64,000 nucleotides of DNA from Pontibacter sp. G13 (GTDB lineage Bacteria > Bacteroidota > Bacteroidia > J057). Positions 7,825-16,475 of this stretch are shown here, one piece after another. The notes beneath the pieces are model-generated. The model searched no databases, was not told the origin of the DNA, and was given only the letters and a program-made list of their open reading frames with translations. Positions within the stretch are counted from its first letter, which is position 1. Every line of letters begins with the position of its first letter. Location: positions 1,969,001 through 2,033,000 of the forward strand of contig NZ_CP134696.1 of assembly GCF_031851795.1 (NCBI RefSeq), read 5' to 3'. The position numbers and the translations under genes were made by a program.

Positions 7825-9381
7825 TCACCCATTGCGCCGCTTGCCGTTCTTTTTCTTCTTGACCTCAGTCACTTCATGGACCTCAAACCAGCCGGTATGC
7901 ATGTCGATTGACAGGGTTTTGGGGTTGAGGCTCTTTTCATGGAGTGCCTGCCATTCTTTGGTCGGACTCAGACGATAGGTTTCCGCTTCCACTGCGATGG
8001 TGATCGGCAGATTGAATCCCGGTTCAATAGCACGCCAGCGATATTCGAAATCCGTTTTCTTGCCGTGCTTGACAAATCGATATTCGAAGATCGGAAGCTC
8101 CTCGTAATGGAGGTATTGGTTGAAAACGGGCTCGTAATCCTCTGCCATTCGACTAGCGAAAAACTCCTTGAAGGCCTTTCCAGTCAATGGTTCTTCCGAG
8201 AAGGTATCAGACATTTCGCGGAGCATGTCTTGCCAGATTTCCCAATCCGGAGTCAAGCTCGAAAGCGTGAAAAGCATCCATGCGCCTCGATTGTCCTGCG
8301 CCTGTGCATCGAGATATTCGCGGGCAGCTTTTTGATCGTAGAGGTGCTGGACGTACATCGCCTCGATATATACCCGAATGGCATTGATGACCCAAAGGTC
8401 GGTTTCAGAGGCAGCTTGGATGTTTCGCCCAAACCATGCTCTACTCAGATCGTGGAGTAGTCCGGCATCAAACCCCCATTTGTTATTGGAAAACACCTCG
8501 GAAGCAGATCGTTGGTGTCCTTGTTGATCGTAAAAAGGCGAAGACTCCACCCATGTGTAGCCTTGGTGCCAATAGGGATATGGCCCAAACGCCTGCTCCA
8601 GAAAAGCGAGCATACGACGTTGCTGAACCAAGTATTCCGCCGAAAAGGAATGGTGATATGCCAAGATGTAATAGGTCAACACACGGGGGCGGCCTCCTTG
8701 GGTATATGGCTCGCGCATTCGCACATAATCCCCCACATACACCTCAATGTCTCGCGGATGAAGCGGTCCTTCCAACAAATAGGTCCATCGCTGAAACCCA
8801 CCTGGGCGGTTTTCCAACTGCTGGAGAGTACCCGGAGCTACTGCCATCGCATCTCTTGGGAAAATCACATGGATATGGGCACTGTCCGCCGATTCCTGCT
8901 GATACCGGAAGGCAGGCCACCAACCAGATTCCATGACCCATTCGTCATTGAGGACGACCCAATCTTTGTCGAAATGATCCTTTCTCCACACTTTTTCTTC
9001 CCCCGGATACCGCTCGGCTGGCTGGCCATAGAATACGACCGACAGCTCATAGGCTTCTCCTGTCTTCAGGGATTGCGGAAATTTCAGTCTCAAAGCTCCC
9101 GCCTCATGCCGATGGGGAATCGGTTTTCCCTCCCAAACAGCGCGAGCCACCTTCAAGCTATCATGGAGATCCAAGGACAGCTCTTGGACATTCGCCAGTG
9201 CTTGGAAAGCAACTGTGACGGTACCTGCCAATCGCTGTTTCGCTGCATCGAGTTGCAATTCAAGATCATAATGAACCACATCGACGGGTTGCGCACTCCC
9301 TGACTGGGCAAGCACATGGATGGGCGCAAATACGATAGTCAGCCAAAGGCCCCATTGGCGAAGGGAAAAATGTTGAAGCAT
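7825..9381 (-). CDS. M1 peptidase-like protein lacking the zinc site (pseudoenzyme)
   Basis: The product has 518 residues with a signal peptide ending VLAQ. The N-terminal beta domain (VVHYDLELQLDAAKQRLAGTV) and the following thermolysin-like domain have the layout of M1 aminopeptidases. Where M1 enzymes have HExxH-X18-E, this protein has HDLSR at 310-314 and Asn at 333, so one zinc His, the zinc Glu and the catalytic Glu are all replaced. The GxMEN substrate loop is also absent (ESSPFYDQQ instead). It ends in a Lys-rich tail. It should be periplasmic or surface-exposed and non-catalytic, perhaps a binding or assembly protein. The gene just downstream encodes the T9SS plug-type lipoprotein. 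Confidence 0.75.
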   Translation of the reverse strand: MLQHFSLRQWGLWLTIVFAPIHVLAQSGSAQPVDVVHYDLELQLDAAKQRLAGTVTVAFQALANVQELSLDLHDSLKVARAVWEGKPIPHRHEAGALRLKFPQSLKTGEAYELSVVFYGQPAERYPGEEKVWRKDHFDKDWVVLNDEWVMESGWWPAFRYQQESADSAHIHVIFPRDAMAVAPGTLQQLENRPGGFQRWTYLLEGPLHPRDIEVYVGDYVRMREPYTQGGRPRVLTYYILAYHHSFSAEYLVQQRRMLAFLEQAFGPYPYWHQGYTWVESSPFYDQQGHQRSASEVFSNNKWGFDAGLLHDLSRAWFGRNIQAASETDLWVINAIRVYIEAMYVQHLYDQKAAREYLDAQAQDNRGAWMLFTLSSLTPDWEIWQDMLREMSDTFSEEPLTGKAFKEFFASRMAEDYEPVFNQYLHYEELPIFEYRFVKHGKKTDFEYRWRAIEPGFNLPITIAVEAETYRLSPTKEWQALHEKSLNPKTLSIDMHTGWFEVHEVTEVKKKKNGKRRNG

Positions 9382-9657
9382 ACCCTAAAAGAGATTCTTT
9401 CCTGCTGGAGATTTTGCAAAGCTAATCAATCATCGCGAATAGAAGGCCGCCTTTTTGCAAGGAAGCTACCGCGCCCTTACATGCTTAGATACCAAGGAAT
9501 TCTTCGGTGCCTGCAATAGCTCCACCGCATTTGGATTTGAAAAACTCCACGAAAGGCAGCAATTTGTATGGTAGCGATGAATGGTTTGCTGGAAAGGATC
9601 AAGTCTCCAGAGCCTTATTCGCACGCAGGTAAAATGGCTACCACTAACGGCTTTCCC

Positions 9658-10659
9658 ATGAACATCCCTTCCACCATGCGCGCGGTGCTTTTCGACCGCC
9701 CTTGCGATGCCGACGGTCTTTACATCGGCGAATTTCCCACTCCCCAACCCACTTCCCAGGAAATTTTGGTCAAGGTCACCGCCAGCGCGCTCAATCGAGC
9801 TGACATCCTCCAACGAAAGGGTCAATATCCGCCACCTCCGGGGGCCAGCAAGATTTTGGGATTGGAAATGGCCGGGGAGGTCGTTCAGGTTGGGCCAGAA
9901 GTGACCAAGTGGAAAGTAGGCGATCAAGTCTGCGGCCTGCTGGCGGGAGGTGGTCAGGCGGAATACGCCGTGATCCAAGAAGATATCGCCATGCCGATCC
10001 CTCCGGGATTGAGCGTTGAAGCTGCTGCCGCGATTCCGGAGGTATTCATGACGGCATTTCATGCGTTGGATTGGAAAGCCGAACTACAGAAGGGAGAAGA
10101 CATTCTGATCCATGCTGGAGCCAGCGGGGTCGGGACTGCCGCCATTCAAATTGCCCGGGCAATGGGTGCCCGGGTGCTGGTAACCGCTTCTGCCGGAAAG
10201 CATGATTACTGCCGAAGCTTAGGCGCAACCTTGGCCATTGACTACAAGACCGAGCAATTCGAACAGGTAGTCCGCAAATTCACCCACGGTCAGGGCGTGC
10301 ATGTCATCCTCGATTTTATTGCGGCGGCCTATTTTCAGCAAAACATCAATACCCTCTCCATGGACGGCCGGATGGTCATGCTGGCACTCATGGGAGGCAT
10401 CAAGATGGAAAAGTTGAGCCTCATCAACATCGTATCCCGCCGCCTGTCCATCATGGGATCGACCCTCCGGAATCAATCCCGCACCTACAAGGCGCAATTG
10501 AGCCAGAGCTTCCAGAATTTTGCCTGGCCGCTATTCGAAGCGGACAAACTCAAGCCGGTTATCGACCAGATACTTCCGCTGGATGCCGTGTCAGATGCAC
10601 ATCGACTCATCGAATCCAATCAGACCATCGGGAAGATCGTCTTGAGGATTTCCGACTGA
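9658..10659 (+). CDS. Zinc-independent NAD(P)H quinone oxidoreductase (MDR family)
   Basis: The protein belongs to the medium-chain dehydrogenase/reductase superfamily, in the subgroup related to TP53I3/PIG3 and Qor. The GroES-like N-half has ALNRADILQRKGQYPPPPG, a signature of this subgroup, and GLEMAGEVVQVGP. The Rossmann half has LIHAGASGVGTAAIQIARAMGA. No zinc-binding Cys cluster is present. The ATG at 9658 gives 333 residues; the frame stays open up to 90 nt upstream, but the domain starts at MRAVLF. Reduction of quinones or enones with NADPH is the family activity; the substrate here is unknown. batA follows 85 bp downstream on the same strand. Confidence 0.85.
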   Translation: MNIPSTMRAVLFDRPCDADGLYIGEFPTPQPTSQEILVKVTASALNRADILQRKGQYPPPPGASKILGLEMAGEVVQVGPEVTKWKVGDQVCGLLAGGGQAEYAVIQEDIAMPIPPGLSVEAAAAIPEVFMTAFHALDWKAELQKGEDILIHAGASGVGTAAIQIARAMGARVLVTASAGKHDYCRSLGATLAIDYKTEQFEQVVRKFTHGQGVHVILDFIAAAYFQQNINTLSMDGRMVMLALMGGIKMEKLSLINIVSRRLSIMGSTLRNQSRTYKAQLSQSFQNFAWPLFEADKLKPVIDQILPLDAVSDAHRLIESNQTIGKIVLRISD

Positions 10660-10744
10660 CGAAGATGAAAGTCGTGCCTGAATCGGCAGAATCCCCTCTT
10701 GGGCAACTTGATTGGGGACGCAGGGAATCCCATCTTTGTAGGCG

Positions 10745-11737
10745 ATGAAACAATTGTTGGGGATCGACCTATTTGCCAATCCAGAGGCGCTTTTGCTGTT
10801 GTTGCTGATCCCGTTCTACGTATTTTGGTATGGACGATACTTCCGCAAACAGCGGCTCGTCATCCGATTGAGCTACGATCCGGGCAGACTGACCCAACCC
10901 AAGATGGATCTGTCTCCTCTGCGTCTCGTTCCCCGATTGCTGCAATTGTTGGGGCTGGCGCTCCTCATCCTCGCCATTGCCCGACCCCAGACAGAGAGCA
11001 TTGTCCACCAGCGGCAGACCAAAGGCATCGAAATCATGATGCTGATGGACATTTCTGCCAGTATGGAAGCCACCGATTTCCGACCCAATCGCCTGGAAGT
11101 CGCCAAGGAGAATGCCGCCAACTTCATCAAGCTCCGAAAACACGACAAGATGGGCATGGTACTGTTTGCCCATAGCGCCCTCAACTATGCGCCGCTGACC
11201 ATGGATCACGACTATTTGATGCGAATGACCGAACGCATTCGCCCCGGCCTGATCCACAAGGAAGGGACTGCCCTCGGTGATGCCGTTGCCATGGGGATCA
11301 ACCGCCTCCGCCAAGGCAATCGGTCCCAACAAGTCATGGTCATCCTGACTGATGGTGCCAATAACCGGGGCAATATGGACCCAGTATCCGCAGCCAAGCT
11401 CGCCGCGGCATTTGGGGTGAAACTCTACACCATCGGGATTGGCAGCAAATCCTACAAAAATCTCAGCACCCTCAGACAGACACGGTCCGAACTGGACGAA
11501 GAGGTCCTCCAGCGCATGGCGACCCTCTCGGGCGGAAAATTCTACCGGGTCAAGGAGGATCAAATGCTCAAACGGGTCTATGAAGAAATCTCCCAATTGG
11601 AACAGACAGATCTCCAAGACGTCTCCCACCGATTGGTCGAAGATGAATACCCTTTCTTCATCAAATTGGCGATCCTGTGCTTTTCCCTGAGCTTCACGCT
11701 CATGCTGTCCTTCATGTACAATCCACTTGAGCAATAG
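10745..11737 (+). CDS. batA: BatA-type VWA-domain inner membrane protein
   Basis: The product has 330 residues. Two hydrophobic segments near the N-terminus (ALLLLLLIPFYVFWY and LLQLLGLALLILAIARP) are followed by a von Willebrand A domain facing the periplasm. The MIDAS motif is intact: DISASM near residue 100, GTALGD, and LTDGANN. A final transmembrane helix lies at the C-terminus (KLAILCFSLSFTLMLSFMY). The architecture is that of BatA (Bacteroides aerotolerance) proteins. The usual partners (MoxR ATPase, BatB-E) are not adjacent, so the gene is detached from the classical operon. It converges on comF with 22 bp between the stops. Confidence 0.85.
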   Translation: MKQLLGIDLFANPEALLLLLLIPFYVFWYGRYFRKQRLVIRLSYDPGRLTQPKMDLSPLRLVPRLLQLLGLALLILAIARPQTESIVHQRQTKGIEIMMLMDISASMEATDFRPNRLEVAKENAANFIKLRKHDKMGMVLFAHSALNYAPLTMDHDYLMRMTERIRPGLIHKEGTALGDAVAMGINRLRQGNRSQQVMVILTDGANNRGNMDPVSAAKLAAAFGVKLYTIGIGSKSYKNLSTLRQTRSELDEEVLQRMATLSGGKFYRVKEDQMLKRVYEEISQLEQTDLQDVSHRLVEDEYPFFIKLAILCFSLSFTLMLSFMYNPLEQ

Positions 11738-11759
11738 GCAGGATTCCAATTCTTCCCAC

Positions 11760-12446
11760 TCAATCCGTCCGAGCCATTCCTAGACTGAACACCGAAATTC
11801 TCGTTGGAGGGAGACTGGCGTTCATCAGACATTCCACACATCCCAAAATCGTCGATCCCGTCGTGATGACATCATCCACGAGCAGTACTTCCTTGGGCGG
11901 GTGGCCTTTCAAGGTGAATGCATTGCGCATATTGTCCCAGCGATTCAGGGCACCTTGCTGCGCTTGAACGGAGGTTTTGCGCAGTCGCCGGATCAGATTG
12001 GGTTCTACACGCATGCCCATTTTCAAGGCCATTCCGCCCGCAATACACGCCGCCTGATTGTAGCCGCGGTTACGCATTTTGGCGGGATGAAGCGGGACCG
12101 GGACAATGACCGTGGATCTCGAAAACCACCGCGATTCCAAGAGGATGTCCCCTGCGACTTGCCCCAAGTGGGTCCCCAATTGCGGCGCTTCGTGATATTT
12201 GAGTTGCTTCATCAAGGCTTGAAATCTCCCCCCTTTGTCGAAATGATACAGACTGGCGGCTCCATGTAGATGAAAACGACCCCCGATTCGGTGATACAAT
12301 TCATTGTCGGTCGGACGCAGCCAGTCCTGCGTTTCCTGCAACTGGGAGAGGCATCGGAGGCAAATGTAGCGCTCTTGAGAAGTGAGCATTCGGTCGCATC
12401 CGTGGCAGGTATCGGCATAGAAAAGCTGAAAGAATGATTTCCACAT
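11760..12446 (-). CDS. comF: ComF family phosphoribosyltransferase-like protein
   Basis: The product has 228 residues. An N-terminal zinc ribbon has CHGC and CLRC pairs within the first 35 residues, followed by a linker and a type I phosphoribosyltransferase fold. The PRPP-binding loop is VLLVDDVITTGSTI, and VPVPLHPAKMRNRGYNQA is the ComF signature. ComF proteins act in the cytosol in natural transformation, helping DNA uptake. It is convergent with batA and divergent from the dehydrogenase gene at 12616. No other competence gene is in the window. Confidence 0.92.
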   Translation of the reverse strand: MWKSFFQLFYADTCHGCDRMLTSQERYICLRCLSQLQETQDWLRPTDNELYHRIGGRFHLHGAASLYHFDKGGRFQALMKQLKYHEAPQLGTHLGQVAGDILLESRWFSRSTVIVPVPLHPAKMRNRGYNQAACIAGGMALKMGMRVEPNLIRRLRKTSVQAQQGALNRWDNMRNAFTLKGHPPKEVLLVDDVITTGSTILGCVECLMNASLPPTRISVFSLGMARTD

Positions 12447-12554
12447 AATCGAGCAACTGTTGAGGTGAACAGGAATGGTTGCTCATGCTGCTATGGCTTG
12501 CGACAATATCCGAAACGACGAAGGAATTTCCCAACCCTAGTACCGTTTGATTTA

Positions 12555-12586
12555 CTTGCTTTATCAACTAATCAGACGTTTATTTG
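12555..12586 (+). promoter_or_regulatory. Candidate Bacteroidota promoter of the dehydrogenase gene
   Basis: CTTG at 12555-12558 and TTTATTTG at 12579-12586 are separated by 20 nt. They match the TTTG / TAnnTTTG consensus with one mismatch each. The start codon is 30 nt downstream. Confidence 0.4.
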
Positions 12587-12615
12587 AGGTTTGAATCATA
12601 CGAGACCCTCGAGAT

Positions 12616-13878
12616 ATGCTCACACGTTTAAAGGAATTTGAGAACCGATCCCCCCAGATCGTCTTCCACTGGCAGGATGAACTGACCGAGGCCGAAGGCT
12701 GGGTGGTGATCAACTCCTTGCGCAATGGAGCCGCTGGCGGTGGAACCCGGATGCGGAAAGGATGCACCATGCAAGAAGTCCTCTCCCTCGCCAAGACGAT
12801 GGAGGTGAAGTTTGCTGTCTGTGGCCCTCCCATCGGTGGCGCCAAGTCCGGCATCAATTTCGATCCAGAAGATCCGCGCAAGCACGATGTACTCAATCGC
12901 TGGTATCAGGCAGTCATGCCCCTCCTCAAGACCTACTACGGCACAGGTGGAGACCTCAATGTGGACGAAGTGGCCGAGGTGATGCCCATCACCGAACAGT
13001 ACGGATTGCTCCATCCACAAGAAGGAGTAGTCAATGGACATCTTCACGCTTCTCCCGAAGATCGTGATTTGATCCTTCAGCAACTCATGGATGGTGTCAA
13101 GAAGCATGTCACCCACTTTGACTATGCCCCGACTACCGACGAAAAAGATATTACCGTGTCCGATATGGTCACGGGGTACGGGGTGGCCATGGCAGTGGTC
13201 CATGCTGACCGACTCTGGGATCGCGCTGCCGCTGGAAAGCGTGTGATCATCCAAGGCTTTGGCAATGTGGGAGGAGCAGCTGCTTTGACCCTCGCCAAGG
13301 AAGGCTACAAAGTCGTCGGGATCATCGACCGCCGTGGTGGGTTGATGGAGCCTGAAGGATTGGATCTCGAATCCATCAAGCGTTTGTACCTCAATCGCGA
13401 TGGCAATCAACTCGTGGCGGATCACATCCTCCCATTCGAGCAGGTCAATGAGCAGATCTGGTCCATGGGTGCGGAAGTATTCATCCCAGCTGCAGGTTCT
13501 CGCCTCGTCACCAAGGCACAGACCGATGCCATGATCGCCCATGGACTGGAAACCATTTCCTGTGGTGCCAACGTCCCATTTGCCGATCCGGACATCTTCC
13601 TCGGAGAGACGGCCCTGCATGCGGATGCGCAGATCTCCGTGATCCCCGACTTCATCGCCAACTGCGGCATGGCGCGTACTTTCGCCTATTTCATGCAGCC
13701 CGGCGTCTCTATGGAGGACGAGGACATCTTCCAGGACATCAGCCAGACGATCCTCGATGCGCTAGCCAAGACTCATGGACTTGCCCCCGATGGCAAGAAT
13801 CTCTGGTCTAAATCCCTCGAATGGGTCCTCAAGGATCTGCTCCCTGAGACAGATACCGCTTCGACCCTGCAGGCATAG
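12616..13878 (+). CDS. Glu/Leu/Phe/Val-type amino acid dehydrogenase
   Basis: The product has 420 residues. The N-terminal dimerisation and substrate domain contains GGGTRMRKG, the substrate/catalytic lysine segment PPIGGAKSGINFDP, and GTGGDLNVDEV. The Rossmann domain has VIIQGFGNVGGAAALTLAKEG, then IPAAGSRLVT and VPFADPD. The family oxidatively deaminates an amino acid with NAD(P)+, most often glutamate. The motifs fit a glutamate dehydrogenase-like enzyme, but I would not fix substrate or cofactor from sequence alone. It stands alone with a promoter candidate upstream and a terminator 23 bp past the stop. Confidence 0.88.
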   Translation: MLTRLKEFENRSPQIVFHWQDELTEAEGWVVINSLRNGAAGGGTRMRKGCTMQEVLSLAKTMEVKFAVCGPPIGGAKSGINFDPEDPRKHDVLNRWYQAVMPLLKTYYGTGGDLNVDEVAEVMPITEQYGLLHPQEGVVNGHLHASPEDRDLILQQLMDGVKKHVTHFDYAPTTDEKDITVSDMVTGYGVAMAVVHADRLWDRAAAGKRVIIQGFGNVGGAAALTLAKEGYKVVGIIDRRGGLMEPEGLDLESIKRLYLNRDGNQLVADHILPFEQVNEQIWSMGAEVFIPAAGSRLVTKAQTDAMIAHGLETISCGANVPFADPDIFLGETALHADAQISVIPDFIANCGMARTFAYFMQPGVSMEDEDIFQDISQTILDALAKTHGLAPDGKNLWSKSLEWVLKDLLPETDTASTLQA

Positions 13879-13901
13879 ACCTTACCCAGACACAACATTA
13901 G

Positions 13902-13935
13902 GGGCTGACTCCATCTCGAGTTCAGCCCTTTTTTT
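13902..13935 (+). terminator. Terminator of the dehydrogenase gene
   Basis: GGGCTGACTC pairs with GAGTTCAGCCC (one bulge) and is followed by seven T residues. Confidence 0.85.
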
Positions 13936-13950
13936 GTTTGCAGATCATTT

Positions 13951-14124
13951 GGATTTGGGCGTGCCTCGGCGTGCTGGGGATCAGGTTCCTCGATGATCAA
14001 GCAGTTCGCCGAGTCAGGCTGTCCACGGGTACGCTGGCGCTTCCGTCCTCCGCTGAAGGCTCCGGACTGCTCGAACCTCGCACCGTTCCCATCCTTCACG
14101 CCGCCACAGGCCATCCGCACATGT
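13951..14124 (+). repeat. G+C-rich dispersed intergenic repeat, copy 1
   Basis: The copy opens with TTTGGGCGTGCCTCGGCG, contains GTCAGGCTGTCC and TTCCGTCCTC, and closes with TTCACGCCGCCACAGGCCAT then CCGCACAT. Five relatives occur in this window (16129, 22116, 24401, 26059, 53029). Short frames through it (for example DLGVPRR) are not conserved between copies. It occupies much of the gap 13879-14550; in the rest of that gap I see only AT-rich sequence that may hold the antiporter promoter. Confidence 0.85.
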
Positions 14125-14550
14125 CTGTAGGTTTAGGTTTCCATTCAGCGCCGTTGAGGGTGTCCCGCCTACACTTGTCGGGCCGAGTCTTTTGAAATGC
14201 CTCCCATCGGGGGATCTCCTGAGCGCGAGACAGTCCGCCAACCGCCGAGGACAACCAGGAAATTTTCAGAGATGCGGGATGAAAGATAAAATTTGACAGG
14301 GATTCACCCCCTATCTGTGGCCAAGTGCAAACCCACTACTTCCCCCTCCCGTAAGTTGGCTCGATTGAGCTAAGTCATTCATTCCTCGCACTAACAACCT
14401 TTCAACAAACCCGCCTCTGTAATTACGAAAAAACATATTATTCCTCGGATTGTTAGGCAGATCATCAATCTGTGGCGCGCTTGGATAGGTAAGATCCTTG
14501 CAAGTTGTTCCCTAAATCCGTTATTTCGGCACGAATTCCCCTTGATCCAT

Positions 14551-16056
14551 ATGAAACCTTCAACATACGGCTTCCTTTGCTTTCTGATCTTCACGGTCTT
14601 GTTTTCGTGGACACCGCAAACTGCCTTCGCGCAGCACGAGCCCGATTCGCAAGAACAAACCACCGAAGAGCACCATTCTGCCGACCAGCATGACGGCGAA
14701 CATGATGACGCTCACGCCCACGCCGGCGAAGAACATCACGAACAACCCGCGCTTTGGTCCATCATCCCCTTTATCACCCTCCTGATCTTGATTGCCACTG
14801 GGCCCGTCTTTTTCGAGCACTTCTGGCACAAGAACTATAAATTCATCGCCCCGCTGCTGGGCATGATCACGCTGATATACTATCTGGTCGCCTTGCCGCA
14901 TGCGCATGAGCCTGTCCACGCACTGGCGGAGTACATCTCCTTCATTGCGCTGCTGGCACCGCTCTACATCGCCTCTGGTGGGATTTTGATCCAGATCGAC
15001 CGCGAAGGAAAGCCTTGGGTCAACGTCCTGTTGCTGCTAATCGGAGCGGCGATCTCCAACATCATCGGTACCACAGGTGCTTCGATGTTGCTGATTCGCC
15101 CATTCATCCGATTGAATCGCGACCGCCTCAAGCCCTACCACATCATCTTCTTCATCTTCATGGTGAGTAATGTGGGCGGTTCCTTGACGCCAATCGGTGA
15201 CCCACCCCTCTTCCTTGGATTCCTGAAAGGGGTACCGTTTGAGTGGACCCTCGTGAATGTCCTCCCTGAGTGGGGATTTGCGCTGGCCTGCTTGGCCTTG
15301 ATCTTCTTCATCGTGGACTCCCGCAACAAGTCGGACCTCGACCAAGTGGAGACGGTATACTCCAACAAAGTCGTACTGCGAGGAACGCGGAACTTCTTCT
15401 GGCTGGCGATCATCGTCGCTGCGGTATTCCTCGATCCGAACGTATTTGACTGGGTGCCTGCCATCGAATATCACGGTGCCAAATACTCCTTCCTGCGTGA
15501 GATAATCCAATTGAGTGCTGGAGCGGCGTCCTACTTCATGGCCGACAAATCCGCGCTCCGCGGGAATGAGTTCACCTTCGAGCCAATCAATGAGGTTGTA
15601 TTCCTCTTCTTGGGGATCTTCTTCTCCATGATGCCTGCGCTCCAACTGATCGGAGAATTTGCCGCGTCCGACGCCGGCAAGGAATTCTTCACCGTGGATA
15701 GCATCTACTGGATCACTGGATCGCTCTCAGGATTCTTGGACAATGCGCCTACCTATCTGAACTTCCTATCGGCAGCCTTGGCCAAATTTGATATGAGCGT
15801 GAGCAACATTGCCGATGTGAAAGCATTTGCCGCAGGTTCAACAGATATCGTCACCAAAGAGTATCTCCGCGCCATTTCGATCGCCGCTGTATTCTTCGGC
15901 GCATTCACCTACATCGGCAACGGACCTAACTTCATGGTGAAGTCCATCGCCGAGGAGCGCGGGGTACAGATGCCAAGCTTCTTTGGATACATCATCCGAT
16001 ACAGTTTGATCGTATTGGCTCCGATCCTCTTCCTGACTTGGTTGATCTTCATCTAG
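14551..16056 (+). CDS. nhaD: NhaD-like sodium:proton antiporter
   Basis: The product has 501 residues from the ATG at 14551; an in-frame TTG three codons upstream is less likely. A cleavable signal (ending TAFAQ) precedes a His/Asp/Glu-rich stretch of about 45 residues that could bind metal, then about a dozen transmembrane helices. GTTGASMLLIRPFI, NVGGSLTPIGDPPLFLGFLK and SGFLDNAPTYLNF are characteristic of the NhaD / ion transporter superfamily. The family exchanges Na+ or Li+ for H+ at the inner membrane. It sits between two G+C-rich repeat copies and has its own terminator. Confidence 0.88.
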   Translation: MKPSTYGFLCFLIFTVLFSWTPQTAFAQHEPDSQEQTTEEHHSADQHDGEHDDAHAHAGEEHHEQPALWSIIPFITLLILIATGPVFFEHFWHKNYKFIAPLLGMITLIYYLVALPHAHEPVHALAEYISFIALLAPLYIASGGILIQIDREGKPWVNVLLLLIGAAISNIIGTTGASMLLIRPFIRLNRDRLKPYHIIFFIFMVSNVGGSLTPIGDPPLFLGFLKGVPFEWTLVNVLPEWGFALACLALIFFIVDSRNKSDLDQVETVYSNKVVLRGTRNFFWLAIIVAAVFLDPNVFDWVPAIEYHGAKYSFLREIIQLSAGAASYFMADKSALRGNEFTFEPINEVVFLFLGIFFSMMPALQLIGEFAASDAGKEFFTVDSIYWITGSLSGFLDNAPTYLNFLSAALAKFDMSVSNIADVKAFAAGSTDIVTKEYLRAISIAAVFFGAFTYIGNGPNFMVKSIAEERGVQMPSFFGYIIRYSLIVLAPILFLTWLIFI

Positions 16057-16076
16057 GTCCATCAAATAAGACAAAG

Positions 16077-16113
16077 CGCGAGGCTGCCCAATGGGCAGCC
16101 TCGCGTCGTTTTG
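16077..16113 (+). terminator. nhaD terminator
   Basis: CGCGAGGCTGCCC at 16077-16089 pairs perfectly over 13 bp with 16093-16105 around AAT, followed by a T-rich tail. Confidence 0.85.
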
Positions 16114-16128
16114 GGGAAACAGAAATGA

Positions 16129-16320
16129 ACATGTGCGGTGGGTTCGTGCGAGCGTGAGGGGTCTGGAGGATTCAGTCGGTGGGTCCATCGCCCAATATGC
16201 CTGATCTCACCATCTGTCCCCACCGACCGAGCGACCAGCGAGTCCGGAAGGGCCCGGCCGAGCGACCGTCTTGACTGACGAGGAACAGATACCCGGCACG
16301 CTCGGACACGCCCAAATGCC
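16129..16320 (-). repeat. G+C-rich dispersed intergenic repeat, copy 2 (inverted)
   Basis: Read on the minus strand it runs from TTTGGGCGTGTCCGAGCG through GTTCCTCG to CCCTCACGCTCGCACG then CCGCACATG, matching both ends of the family. The middle is diverged. It fills most of the gap between nhaD and the AsmA-like gene (16057-16475). Confidence 0.75.
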
Positions 16321-16475
16321 CGGAAATCATCCCCTGAATCGTCCCATCCCCATGTTTGGGAAGTTCCACCTGCCATTTACTGCAAGTCCCAGAAAATCCC
16401 CCATCCGTAGGAACCATTTTGCACACATTGTCCGGCGCTTTTTTCCTAAATTCCCTGCACTAATCAGGAACCTTC

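Noticed and set aside
13938-14195. Short frames through the G+C-rich repeats (for example DLGVPRR-containing peptides)
   Set aside because: Frames are not conserved among the six repeat copies, and the repeats are intergenic.
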